A stretch of DNA of 44,773 bases from Verrucomicrobiota bacterium (GCA_018898455.1 JAHIJO010000218.1:1-44773), one strand, 5' to 3'. Counted from the stretch's first letter, positions 16,857-25,959 are shown. Program-made: numbers and translations. Notes: generated by a model from the sequence alone, not told the origin.

Positions 16857-17510
16857 TCACATCGCTTGTAGAATTGCCCTGAGCGGCGCAAGCACCGCAT
16901 GATTAAAATCCCACCAGCCTTTCCCGGCCGCCTTGCCTTGGTCTTTGTCGGGCTCTTCAAAAGTGGAGAGAAATGCATGTGCCTTGGCTTTGCCATGACG
17001 GTGAGGCGGGGGCGGTTTGCGTGTGCTGGCAGGCACGGATAATTTGGTGACGGCGGTCGTGACGAGTCCTGTCGCATCGTTGAACATCACATCGCTGGCC
17101 ACGGTCTGCATGAGCAATTCTTCCAGAGCACCATGACTCTGGCCGTCCGGGAGAATCAAAGCGCATAGTCTCAGTTGCTGTGATGTGTTTGTCGGATTTG
17201 TGGCGGTGCACCAGTTCCAGGCACCTGTAGGCTGAGCCAATCCGGCCGATTGAAGAGAATTACAGACGGACTGAAACGCGCCAGCAGGATTATCATCTCC
17301 GTCGCGAACAACCACGACGGTATTGACACTCCGGAACTGGGCTTGTCGGACGAGCGCCTGGATGTTGTCGCCGAACTTCGTCTTGCCGCCTATGGGCATA
17401 CATTGAATATCGGTGATGCCCAGTTGCTTGAACCATGCCTCAAAGAAATCATCCTCATGATTTCCTTCCACGATCAAGAGTTTCTGCTTCTGGATGGTGT
17501 TGCTTCGCAT
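16857..17510 (-). CDS. TOPRIM-domain protein (DUF3226-like)
   Basis: A 217-residue protein with the TOPRIM catalytic layout: E15 in LLIVEGNHED and an acidic DGDD motif after a hydrophobic strand (VVVVRDGDD, D70 and D72). This matches DUF3226, a TOPRIM family also seen fused to or paired with ABC-type ATPases. Its start overlaps the stop of the AAA gene in a TAATG, so translation is coupled. By analogy with OLD-family and PARIS AriB proteins it is a metal-dependent nuclease controlled by the ATPase. That activity is inference; only the residues are seen. Confidence 0.75.
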   Translation of the reverse strand: MRSNTIQKQKLLIVEGNHEDDFFEAWFKQLGITDIQCMPIGGKTKFGDNIQALVRQAQFRSVNTVVVVRDGDDNPAGAFQSVCNSLQSAGLAQPTGAWNWCTATNPTNTSQQLRLCALILPDGQSHGALEELLMQTVASDVMFNDATGLVTTAVTKLSVPASTRKPPPPHRHGKAKAHAFLSTFEEPDKDQGKAAGKGWWDFNHAVLAPLRAILQAM

Positions 17511-18550
17511 TAGCGGACCTCCTGCTCAGACTCAACCGCCGTCAATAGCAGTGTCGCGTCATAGTCCGTAATCTGGGTTGCGCCGTTAACCAAATCGCAG
17601 CGATAGGCGCGAAGGTTGTCCTGCATCTTCAAGGATGCGGAAGCCGACAAAGCCGCCCTGATCATCTCGTCGCTGTGCGTTACTGCAAATACCTGCACAT
17701 TGAGTTCTTCCGCGATACGCATTAGTGTGGCCCACACCGCCGGCATAACGGAATAGTGAATCCCGTTTTCAATCTCATCCACTAGCACAACGCCGCCCTG
17801 AACGGAGGCAACTGCCGATGCAAGCGAAAGGATTCTAAGCATACCTTCGCCCATCCACGAGAGAGGCACCATCTGGGGTTCCCCGATGTTTCCGAACAAT
17901 TCGACACCGGCCTTTGTAGCAAGAACCTCGACACCAGTCAGACGGTCGTCGAGCTTCTTGAGCGCTTCCACAACCATTTCATGGCGCTGTTTCGCTTTCA
18001 ACGCGCTGAAACGACGTGCGGCGGCAAGCGAATCAAAATGTACGCGGGCAGGCACGAATATGACAGGTAGGTTATCAATGTAGTTCTGGTTGCGAGAACG
18101 TTCGCCACGCCCCTGCTGTGCCGTGATATTTTGGGCGGTCTGACTGGCCCCGGATGCGTACTCAAAACGAAGGCCATCCGGATCGCTCTTCCCGAGTCCC
18201 CCGCTGATAGCGCCGGATACATCCTGCGCAACCTTGTTTCCCAACAACGGCAGAATGCGCAATGTTGTGTTGGTCTGCTGATTTGCCAGCGAGATTTCCA
18301 CCGGTTGCTGTACCGCCAAATGATGAAACACGGAAATCCAGACGTAATCGTTCGGCAGAATACCTCGGGCTTCATTCAGCAGTTCAAAGCCAGCCTTCGG
18401 ATTGTCCGGGGTCAGAGCATAGAAGGCTGCCTCAAGAAGAGAAGATTTTCCGGCATTATTCTTGCCGAGCAAGAGATTGATTCGTTTCAACCCAGTCAAA
18501 GCCACATCCTTGTGGCTCTTGAATCGCTTAACTGTCATTTGTGTAATCAT
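17510..18550 (-). CDS. ABC-type AAA ATPase (OLD/AriA-like)
   Basis: A 346-residue ABC-fold ATPase of the AAA_15/AAA_21 type. Walker A GKNNAGKSS is at 29-37, a degenerate signature region at WMGEGMLRILSLA (232-244), Walker B VVLVDEIENG (254-263), and the switch histidine in AVTHSDE (H292 region). This is the layout of OLD-family ATPases and PARIS AriA. The GGGAGG upstream of ATG 18550 is a strong ribosome site, and a 124-base gap separates it from herA, so the AAA-TOPRIM pair may have its own translational or transcriptional start. The chain ends in the TAATG overlap with the TOPRIM gene. The pair probably forms one complex. Confidence 0.85.
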   Translation of the reverse strand: MITQMTVKRFKSHKDVALTGLKRINLLLGKNNAGKSSLLEAAFYALTPDNPKAGFELLNEARGILPNDYVWISVFHHLAVQQPVEISLANQQTNTTLRILPLLGNKVAQDVSGAISGGLGKSDPDGLRFEYASGASQTAQNITAQQGRGERSRNQNYIDNLPVIFVPARVHFDSLAAARRFSALKAKQRHEMVVEALKKLDDRLTGVEVLATKAGVELFGNIGEPQMVPLSWMGEGMLRILSLASAVASVQGGVVLVDEIENGIHYSVMPAVWATLMRIAEELNVQVFAVTHSDEMIRAALSASASLKMQDNLRAYRCDLVNGATQITDYDATLLLTAVESEQEVR

Positions 18551-18674
18551 TTCAGTTCATCCCTCCCTTAACATGGGGGCCAATATTGACAACATCGCGT
18601 CGGATCTTCAATCCTGCAACCGGTCTACCACAGTTCATGGTGCCTTTCCGAAGTCGATCAGGCGCGGGCACGCA

Positions 18675-20888
18675 CTATTTTGTTTGTTGATCATTCTTCT
18701 GTTCGTCTTCCTTCTTGTCCGTCGGCAAAGTCGCATTCAAGGCATCGCAGGCTTTCTTCTTGGCCGGATCGTAATCGAGTTTGATGATGATGGGGCGTTC
18801 ACTGCGAATAGCCTTTCCATAGGCCAAGGCCTCCAAGAAGCGCAAGTTTGGAATGGTCTGGACATGTGCTTGGCTATAGACGTTCGAAAGGTAATCGAGA
18901 CTCGTTTTGTCCACCAAGGAGAAAGTGACACATGTATTGCATTGAGATAAGATAGACTTGCTAACCAACGCGGTGCGCTGGGAGATGATCAGGAGACCAA
19001 CACCATACTTTCTGCCTTGAAGCGCAATCTGCGAGATGCGCCCCACCACCCATTGCGTATCGGAGTCAAACCCGGCTCCCATTGTCTCTGGAATTATCGT
19101 GTGCGCTTCCTCCAGAACAACCAACACACGGCGTGCCCTGCGATTTTTGCGTGCCCAATCCATTATGCTGGAGAGATAAAGTTCTGTCGCGCGCAAAGTT
19201 GCTTTTGTGTTGGTGATTTCCGGAAGTTCAAATATGCCCAGGGAGGCACCCTCCGATGAGAGGAAATCTTCCACGCTTTTCTTCACGGGGTCTCTGATCT
19301 CATCGACGAACTTCTTTAGCGCCTCCTTCTCCTTCTTCGCGCCATACTCACCTGTTTCCACAGCAAAGAGTTTCTGATCTAATTCCGCTGCTTGCTTTAG
19401 GGCCAATCCGAGCAACTGAGGATTGTTCGCGGCAAGTCGAGCTTTGTATTCATTGGTGAAATCCACGCAGAAGACTTTCGTTCCAAGAGCCAGAGCTTGT
19501 CTTATGATGTCGAACGCGAGTTCTGTTTTACCAGTGCCGGTAACACCCAGGATCGCCGTGTGATATTCGAGTACATCGGAAAAACCGGCCCGCACGATGA
19601 TGTCGGAGCCAGGCACTTTGCCGACCGCAAACTCGTCACCTTGAGGAGCAGTGAAATCGAAAGCGATTGGCTTCTTGGGCACGAACACAGGAGAGTTCAT
19701 CGAAGGAAGCCACCCGTATTTGACGAAGCCCTTGCGAGCATCCAAGCATCCCAGTTGCGCTGCAGAGACAACATGTTTTCCTCTGGGATTCTTCCCAAAG
19801 CTTTCTTCAGCGGTCCTGGCGTCCAGAATCTGATAGAAAACGGTCTGATTGCCCTGGCGACAGAAGGTCAGAACGCCTTCCTCCAAAGGAACATCGGGAG
19901 AGACCTCAAACTTGATTGTGGAGATGTTGGAGTCTTCTACGACAAATCCGACGAGGTCAGTACCGCCATCGTAGCCGCTGAGTTCTTTGACAAGAGTTTG
20001 CGCATCCAGTGGAGTGGCCATAGCGTAGACTGTGCCGGGAACTGCGTCCGCAATGGGCGGAGATAGCACACCATGGCAAAGACCTGTGCCGACCATCTGT
20101 GATTCTTCAGTATGACTGAAAAGGCAGAGAACATTAACCTGCGTAGCGTTGGGAAGGCATGCCGCAACGACTTTTCCGGAATGCCAGGCAGCGGAAGAGG
20201 TCAAGGCTACACGTATGATATTGGGATTGTCCACGCGTGAGATTGTCCCAAGACATTGAGCGTTGTCCTTGCGGATCGCGATAGATCTAATCTCGTCAAT
20301 CAAGCGGAGGGTTAATTCAACCGGGCGCACAAGAATGATGAATGCCCAGCCGAAGAAAAGCCAGAGTTGCTGCTCTGGCACGTTCTGGTAGTAGCCCAAG
20401 ATGCTGATCAATGCGGGAGGCGTAAAGACTAACTCGCCGCGTCCGAAGAGGTCGCTGACGCGGTAACCAACGACGGACAAATATCGTCGTTTGGGTTGTT
20501 GTGCAACATCAGCGTCACCGAAAATCATCGCCAGAATTGCACAGATGCAAGTAGTCACATTCAACACAACGGCAAGCCATCGAAAGACGTTCAGTGTCAT
20601 GCCCATTGTCGCTATGCTGGAAAGGTCGAGTGAACTCAAGAGAAGAGCGGATGTAAGCGAATTGACCAGGGCATTCCGGGGTGGCCGGAACCAAGGAGCG
20701 GACAACAATGTCAGAAAGAACAGACCTAGGCCACTGAGAAGCCACAACCGCTGACCTGCGGCGGCAGGAATAAACTGGTTAGTCACTGTGCGCGAAAGGA
20801 TAAGAAAGATGGCTATGTTCAAGAACAACGCCAGCAAACGCTGTTTCTGGGTCAGATATCCCGTCTGCTTTTGTTCAACATCAGTCAC
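18675..20888 (-). CDS. Membrane-anchored HerA-like DNA translocase
   Basis: 737 residues from GTG 20888. The first ~190 residues hold about four or five hydrophobic helices (LLALFLNIAIFLIL, LWLLSGLGLFFLTLL, VFRWLAVVLNVTTCICAILAMIFG, LWLFFGWAFIILV). A middle domain follows, then the HerA/FtsK-type ATPase (DUF87): Walker A GVTGTGKTE near 448-456, Walker B VLVVLEEAH near 588-596, and an LIISQRTA sensor segment. HerA pumps double-stranded DNA as a hexamer and usually works with a nuclease. A membrane-tethered form is unusual and suggests action at the cell envelope. The GTG start overlaps the end of the helicase gene by eight bases (GTGACTGA). A start at 20972 would lie inside that gene and is rejected. 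Confidence 0.85.
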   Translation of the reverse strand: MTDVEQKQTGYLTQKQRLLALFLNIAIFLILSRTVTNQFIPAAAGQRLWLLSGLGLFFLTLLSAPWFRPPRNALVNSLTSALLLSSLDLSSIATMGMTLNVFRWLAVVLNVTTCICAILAMIFGDADVAQQPKRRYLSVVGYRVSDLFGRGELVFTPPALISILGYYQNVPEQQLWLFFGWAFIILVRPVELTLRLIDEIRSIAIRKDNAQCLGTISRVDNPNIIRVALTSSAAWHSGKVVAACLPNATQVNVLCLFSHTEESQMVGTGLCHGVLSPPIADAVPGTVYAMATPLDAQTLVKELSGYDGGTDLVGFVVEDSNISTIKFEVSPDVPLEEGVLTFCRQGNQTVFYQILDARTAEESFGKNPRGKHVVSAAQLGCLDARKGFVKYGWLPSMNSPVFVPKKPIAFDFTAPQGDEFAVGKVPGSDIIVRAGFSDVLEYHTAILGVTGTGKTELAFDIIRQALALGTKVFCVDFTNEYKARLAANNPQLLGLALKQAAELDQKLFAVETGEYGAKKEKEALKKFVDEIRDPVKKSVEDFLSSEGASLGIFELPEITNTKATLRATELYLSSIMDWARKNRRARRVLVVLEEAHTIIPETMGAGFDSDTQWVVGRISQIALQGRKYGVGLLIISQRTALVSKSILSQCNTCVTFSLVDKTSLDYLSNVYSQAHVQTIPNLRFLEALAYGKAIRSERPIIIKLDYDPAKKKACDALNATLPTDKKEDEQKNDQQTK

Positions 20889-23800
20889 GATGGAACTCCA
20901 TTCCGATCGGTTGGGCGACCGCTTGCCAATCGCACTCTGAAACAATAAACTGCACCTGCCGATACAGGACATCTGGGGAGAGTTTTGACAAAGGATCTTG
21001 GATCACATTCAATACAGGTGTGCCCTGCTTGCATGATGTGACTACATATAGCCACGCCCGTTCTCCAAGTTGGCGAAGTTTGTCAACCTCAGGACCCGTG
21101 AGGATAATTGCACCAGTATCAGCACGGCCCTTGACTTCGATGAACCGTTTCTCACCTACGGAAGATTCAGACCGGATGTCGTAGTGTTCGCCGTCTTTTG
21201 AGACATCGAAGGGTGTCCATCCGCGCGACTTCTCGTACTCCATTACGATTTCCATGGCGATCAGCTCAACCTCATCGTCACGGCGCATGGGAACGCCTTT
21301 GTGTGCAGCCTGTGATTCATCAGGGAGCACCGCGGTAGGATCAGGAATGATAACCGCAGATGTGACGACATCCGGCAAGTTCGTCCTGAGTCGCAACATG
21401 AGATCGAGTTCAGAGAGCCGGATGGTCTTGCGCTTCTTGAGGTCTTCTATGCGTTTCTCAAGGGCTTGACGTTCCTCAGCATCATCGTCACCGATAAGTT
21501 GCAGTTGGTGGGCGTCGTTGAGTTTTTCCTGAAGATCGAGAATCAGGTCGGTGAAGGTGGTGTGAAGGTAATCACGACGCAGATCGCATTCGCTCTGGCG
21601 GTGGCCCTGAACCCGTTTGAGTTGCGCTTCTGTGATGTGGTCATACGCCCAGGCCTGGACATCTTCAGTGGTGGTAGCCGGCATGTCCGGCACGGCGAGA
21701 ATTCCCTCTGGGGCGGTGCAGTTCAAGAGTGCGGCTGGCGATGTGGACGTCATTCTGTTGTCGTGCGCGACGACAAGCGAAAGTTGTTCATGGGCGAGAC
21801 GGGTTCTCTCCTCGTTACGGCCATCTTCAACGCGGGAGCGGACCAGCCACATTCGCTGTGGCGCTGTGATGTTCGGGTCCACTATGACGGCTCCTTTTGC
21901 GAAGGCATTTTCAGCGCGGCGGATTGCCCATTTGATAAGCGCGTCGAAGAGAGCGTGACCCGGGCCGAGTAGTCTGGTGTGTTCCGGAATCTTGGTGCGA
22001 CTGGCGACACTGACGAGAGCCTTGTCGAATACGAACGGGGTGTCGTATTTCTCCGCGAGAGATAGATGGAATTGCCGGGCAATATCCAGGACTTCAGTTG
22101 GGATCTTGCTGAGATGAATGACAGGGAAATGCTTGTCATCCGTAATCGTTCCACCAGCGGCCACATAGGCGCTCGTGAAGAACCTTTGAATGAAACAGGG
22201 CTGAAGGCGGCGCTCGTCTGATGCGTCTCGCAGTTCCAAGGCGGCGCGTAGATCGAGGTGGGAAGTAAGCGATTGTTTCTTTTGGAGAGCGATCAGCATG
22301 GAGGCTCTGTCTTCGAAGCCGGATTTCAGGGAGTCCTCGGTCTGAGACGCGGCCGCTGCGCCATCTTCCGAGTCTATGGATTTCTCGATGAGATGGATCA
22401 GGGGAATATCTTCGAGCAGTTCGTCAATCACATCATAGACGCGGTCCGTTCCCATTTGTTCGCGCATGATGTCGAGTTTGGTCAAGATCCGCTGAAGGAC
22501 GGCGCCTTCCCTCGTATTGATGGCGACAAGGTTATAGACGTACACATCGTCTTTCTGGCCGTAGCGATGGATGCGGCCCATGCGCTGTTCCAGACGGTTC
22601 GGGTTCCAAGGGATGTCCCAATTGATCAGGTAACGGCAAAACTGGAGGTTGATACCTTCGCCAGCGGCATCGGTGGCAACCATGATCTTGGCGCGGGTGC
22701 GGAAATCGCGTTGTGCCTGCTTGCGGGCATCCACGTCAAGGCCACCGTGGATCGTGGAGACCGCATAACCCTTGTTAGTGAGGCGCTGAGTCAGATTGTC
22801 CATGGTGTCTTTATGTTCGGTGAAGATGACCAGTTTTTCATCGTCACGGCGGATAATGTCCGATGAATCGAGGACTTTCAGAAGTTCGCTGAACTTGGCC
22901 TCGGCATGGTTGCGAAGTGTTTCGGCCATCCGCAGAAGGGATTGCACCTCATCGCGTTCCTTCTCGACCTCTTCCGGATCGTCGCTGAGAACCTGACGGA
23001 AAATGCGCTTATCCACAGCCTCGCGCTGGGATTCATCCATCTCCTCATATTCCGTGATGTCGTCGGGGACTTCTTCGGTCGTGCCTTTCAGAAGGCGTTT
23101 CTTCTCGGAAGCGGTTCTTGTTTGGTCTCGCAGGATACGCAGGACTTCATCCAGGGAGTTCAGGCGGTTGTGAAGCGTGCGGGTGATGGCGTAGATACTA
23201 CTGGCCAAACGGCGTTGCATGACCATGAGGGTCAGTTCGACGTTGCGATTCTTCTTGGCCTTGGCTTCTTTGCGGCGAGACCGAACGTACTTGGTGACAG
23301 CGTTGTAGAGTTCCAACTCTTCAGGTGTGAGTTCATAGCCAACAGTGTTCGTGTGGCGTGGTTTGAACAGCGGCTCTGAATTCCACCCGACCATCTCCTC
23401 TTTCAGACGGCGGAGGAAGAAACGGTTGCGGGCCTTTGTGATTGAGGCCTCGGCGTCGAATGACTCATTGCCGGTGGTGTACGCGGCAACGGCTTCATGG
23501 ATACGCTTTGTGACAAGCTCGTCCTTCTGGAATAGATCCTCGTCCAGTAACATGAGAAGGCGGCGGAATGTGTCCTTGCGGCCGCGGTGAGGTGTGGCCG
23601 TGAGAAATAAAAGGTGATCGGTACGCTGTGCCAGAGATTCGACAGCCTGGTAGCGAATACTGCGATCTATCTTTGTGCCGTATTCGAAGGCGGATAGTTT
23701 GTGCGCCTCGTCCACCACGATCATGTCCCATTGGGTTTCCTGGGCCGATTTGAGACAACCCTCGTGGCGGGCAATGAAATCAATGGACGTGATGAAAAAC

Positions 23801-24402
23801 CCATTCTCTCCCTGAGAAAATTGTCCGGGGTCGGCTTCAAAAGATGCCCGGTTCACAAGGCGGAAGTGCAGGTTGAACTTGTCCCGCATCTCGTCTTCCA
23901 TCCACTGCTTGGTGAGTCCGCCCGGCGTGATGATGAGAACCTTGTTGATGACGCCCCGGAACAGCAGTTCCTTGATGAGAAGCCCGGCCATGATGGTCTT
24001 GCCGGCGCCAGTGTCGTCCGCGAGAAGGAAGCGAATCCGGGGAAGCGGCAGAAGATAGCGGTAAACGGCTTCAACCTGATGGGGCAGCACATCAACAATG
24101 CTGGAGTTGACGGCAAAGAGAGGATCAAACTGGTGGGCTATGCGGATGCGCTCTGCTTCAACACCGAGCAGGAAGAGCTTGGCATCCCCCTGGAAGCTGA
24201 AGGCTTGGCCCCTGACCTTGACAAGAACGGCGATTTCGGCATCGGTCAGCGGTCGTTTGATGACTCGGCGGCTGGATGCGCCGATAGCCTCAACCAGTTT
24301 TCGGGTGCCGAATTGGGAGACACGTGTAATCTCAGCCAGTTCGGATGGCTCCAACCCCGAAACAATGTCGCCGGGTTCAATTCTATTCTCACTTCCTGTC
24401 AT
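20881..24402 (-). CDS. SNF2-type helicase with C-terminal DUF3883-like domain
   Basis: 1173-residue superfamily 2 helicase. The Walker A variant is DDTGAGKTIMAG (129-140), the DEAH box is at 231-234, SLAQRTDHLLFLTATPHRG is motif III-like, and the C-terminal helicase lobe (about 555-660) has TDAAGEGINLQ and QRMGRIHRYGQ. The last ~130 residues contain RFIEVKGRADTGAI, the core of the DUF3883 domain, which resembles a PD-(D/E)xK nuclease fold. Long charged coiled segments connect the parts (about 470-540 and 960-1010). Such helicases occur in DISARM (DrmD-like) and other defence islands. It is first in the minus-strand island; AAGGA stands six bases before ATG 24402. It presumably remodels or scans invading DNA. 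Confidence 0.88.
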   Translation of the reverse strand: MTGSENRIEPGDIVSGLEPSELAEITRVSQFGTRKLVEAIGASSRRVIKRPLTDAEIAVLVKVRGQAFSFQGDAKLFLLGVEAERIRIAHQFDPLFAVNSSIVDVLPHQVEAVYRYLLPLPRIRFLLADDTGAGKTIMAGLLIKELLFRGVINKVLIITPGGLTKQWMEDEMRDKFNLHFRLVNRASFEADPGQFSQGENGFFITSIDFIARHEGCLKSAQETQWDMIVVDEAHKLSAFEYGTKIDRSIRYQAVESLAQRTDHLLFLTATPHRGRKDTFRRLLMLLDEDLFQKDELVTKRIHEAVAAYTTGNESFDAEASITKARNRFFLRRLKEEMVGWNSEPLFKPRHTNTVGYELTPEELELYNAVTKYVRSRRKEAKAKKNRNVELTLMVMQRRLASSIYAITRTLHNRLNSLDEVLRILRDQTRTASEKKRLLKGTTEEVPDDITEYEEMDESQREAVDKRIFRQVLSDDPEEVEKERDEVQSLLRMAETLRNHAEAKFSELLKVLDSSDIIRRDDEKLVIFTEHKDTMDNLTQRLTNKGYAVSTIHGGLDVDARKQAQRDFRTRAKIMVATDAAGEGINLQFCRYLINWDIPWNPNRLEQRMGRIHRYGQKDDVYVYNLVAINTREGAVLQRILTKLDIMREQMGTDRVYDVIDELLEDIPLIHLIEKSIDSEDGAAAASQTEDSLKSGFEDRASMLIALQKKQSLTSHLDLRAALELRDASDERRLQPCFIQRFFTSAYVAAGGTITDDKHFPVIHLSKIPTEVLDIARQFHLSLAEKYDTPFVFDKALVSVASRTKIPEHTRLLGPGHALFDALIKWAIRRAENAFAKGAVIVDPNITAPQRMWLVRSRVEDGRNEERTRLAHEQLSLVVAHDNRMTSTSPAALLNCTAPEGILAVPDMPATTTEDVQAWAYDHITEAQLKRVQGHRQSECDLRRDYLHTTFTDLILDLQEKLNDAHQLQLIGDDDAEERQALEKRIEDLKKRKTIRLSELDLMLRLRTNLPDVVTSAVIIPDPTAVLPDESQAAHKGVPMRRDDEVELIAMEIVMEYEKSRGWTPFDVSKDGEHYDIRSESSVGEKRFIEVKGRADTGAIILTGPEVDKLRQLGERAWLYVVTSCKQGTPVLNVIQDPLSKLSPDVLYRQVQFIVSECDWQAVAQPIGMEFHRD

Positions 24403-24588
24403 CTATTTCCTTGGCCTTGCCTCTCTTGCACGAATCATTCACATCACTAATTTGGAACTTCCAATGTAGCCCGATCCCGCGTTCGCAGGATATACAGGGG
24501 GTTCCTCCGCTTGCACGTTCCCAATGGTTTTGACTGTATCAGGGCATGTCCCGAAAAGCCAGATGAAAGAGGCCCACTTAGCGGCTAA
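24403..24588. other. Probable promoter region of the defence island
   Basis: Non-coding stretch between the helicase start and the kinase fragment. No convincing gene is present in any frame. The island promoter should lie here on the minus strand. I see AT-rich words but no confident -35/-10 pair. Confidence 0.35.
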
Positions 24589-24684
24589 CTACGGTGGGCA
24601 AGCCCGACCCATGCCGCCCTGGCCAAGTTCCTTCTCGATCAGGTAGTCGTCCAGAATCGTCTGCCCTGTTTTCCATTCCGCCAT
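24589..24684 (-). pseudogene. Ser/Thr protein kinase N-terminal fragment
   Basis: A short frame from ATG 24684 encodes 31 residues: MAEWKTGQTILDDYLIEKEL, then GQGGMG, then RACPP and a TAG. This is the start of a bacterial Hanks-type Ser/Thr kinase (leader helix, then the glycine-rich ATP loop). It breaks off exactly where a VY(L/K)-type strand should follow. No continuation in any frame is evident downstream. It is too short to function and marks the 5' border of the defence island. Confidence 0.72.
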
Positions 24685-24714
24685 AAATCACCGTGTAAAA
24701 GATTCAACCACAAA

Positions 24715-25959
24715 CTAATCCGCTTCGCCACCTTCTTCCCCGGCGTCCAGCCAATCGGGAAGATAAAGACGGCGCACGCCCTCGTAATCGTCCCCCACTT
24801 CGCGGTCAAGTGTGAGCAACAGTTTCGGATAGTTGTCCTTAACCGCCAATAGGGGCGCAGACTCCCGCTCGACCGTCACCTTGGACGGCAACAGGTACGC
24901 AACCTGAATGTACGTCTTCCTGCCATCACGTTCGGCCACAAAATCAATCTCAAGATCGCCGATCCGACCGACGGACACACGGTAGCCTCTGCGAAGAAGC
25001 TCGACGCAGACCACATTTTCGAGCATCCCGCCGATATCACCCGCACGATACCCGATCAAGGCGGTGCGCAAGCCCAGATCGCTGATGTAGTGCTTCTCGT
25101 TCACCTCCAGATGACGCCGCCCCTTGATATCGTACAGCAACACCCGGTGGGTCAGATGCGCATCCGCGAACCACCGCATGTAGTTCAGGATGGTGTCCAC
25201 CCCGACGGAGAGTTTCTGGCTCTTCAGAAACGCATTGATCCGGCTGGCGTTCGTGAGATTGCCGATGTTGTCGAAAACATACCGCCCCACCTGTTCGAGC
25301 AGAACATAGTTCCGCACCTGATGACGCCGCACAATGTCCTTCAGCATAATCGTGTCGTAGACGCCCGTGACGAATGGACGGAACGTCTCATCGGCCAAAC
25401 GTCCGAACTCGTGCAGTCCGGGCAGTCCGCCGTAGCGCAGAAACTGCCTGAACGCCTCCGCCGTCTCCGTTTTCCGCAACCCATTGAACGCCCGGAATTC
25501 TGGAAAGGAGAGCGGGAAGAGTTGCACTTCGACGAACCGCCCCGCCAGCAGCGTGGCTAGTTCGCCGGAAAGAAGACGGGCGTTCGACCCGGTGATCACC
25601 ACGTCAATGTCGCGCCGCCCGGACCAGTCCGCGACGATTCGTTCCCACCCCGCGATCTCCTGGATCTCATCAACGAAAACGCGGCAGACACCCCCACCTT
25701 TCGGGTGTGCCGCTTTGACATGCGCCGCCAGATCGTGGTACGTGCGGATCGCGTCAAACTCGTACGACTCTTTGTCGACATAAACGATCTGCTCGCGCCT
25801 CACCCCGTCCGCCACCAACTTATCGATCAGCAGCCGGACCAAACAGCTTTTGCCCGACCGCCGCATCCCAGTGATGACCTTTACCACGGGCTTACCCAAA
25901 AATGGCGCGATTTTCTGCACATAGAGATTTCGCTTATACACGATAGAACCTCGTTTCAT
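24715..25959 (-). CDS. AAA_14/DUF4143 ATPase
   Basis: A 414-residue P-loop ATPase of the large AAA_14 plus DUF4143 family. Walker A TGMRRSGKS is near residues 31-39, Walker B VCRVFVDEIQEI near 91-102, and the sensor VVITGSNARLLSG near 120-132. The C-terminal DUF4143 part has LENVVCVELLRRGY and IDFVAERDGRKTYIQV, a nuclease-like fold motif. I begin at MKRGSIVYKRN (ATG 25959); the longer frame adds 11 residues without support. Members are abundant in PVC and anaerobe genomes and are found near toxin or defence genes, but their function is not known. It is on the same strand as the defence island and immediately upstream of the kinase relic. Confidence 0.85.
   Translation of the reverse strand: MKRGSIVYKRNLYVQKIAPFLGKPVVKVITGMRRSGKSCLVRLLIDKLVADGVRREQIVYVDKESYEFDAIRTYHDLAAHVKAAHPKGGGVCRVFVDEIQEIAGWERIVADWSGRRDIDVVITGSNARLLSGELATLLAGRFVEVQLFPLSFPEFRAFNGLRKTETAEAFRQFLRYGGLPGLHEFGRLADETFRPFVTGVYDTIMLKDIVRRHQVRNYVLLEQVGRYVFDNIGNLTNASRINAFLKSQKLSVGVDTILNYMRWFADAHLTHRVLLYDIKGRRHLEVNEKHYISDLGLRTALIGYRAGDIGGMLENVVCVELLRRGYRVSVGRIGDLEIDFVAERDGRKTYIQVAYLLPSKVTVERESAPLLAVKDNYPKLLLTLDREVGDDYEGVRRLYLPDWLDAGEEGGEAD

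Noticed and set aside
13882-17077. Longer N-terminus of the DUF1156 methylase back to 17077
   Set aside because: It would overlap the TOPRIM gene by over 200 bases and adds residues unlike the family; GTG 16849 has GAGG upstream and fits the preceding stop.
20888-20972. Extended HerA start at 20972
   Set aside because: It lies inside the helicase coding end; GTG 20888 overlaps the helicase stop as expected for coupled genes.
10807-24684. Calling the island a classical DISARM or BREX locus
   Set aside because: No drmB/drmC, pglX, pglZ or brxL genes are present in the window, so only family-level relationship is claimed.
24715-25959. AAA_14/DUF4143 ATPase as a seventh gene of the island
   Set aside because: It is separated by a relic and a non-coding stretch, and the family is common in unrelated places; membership is not supported.
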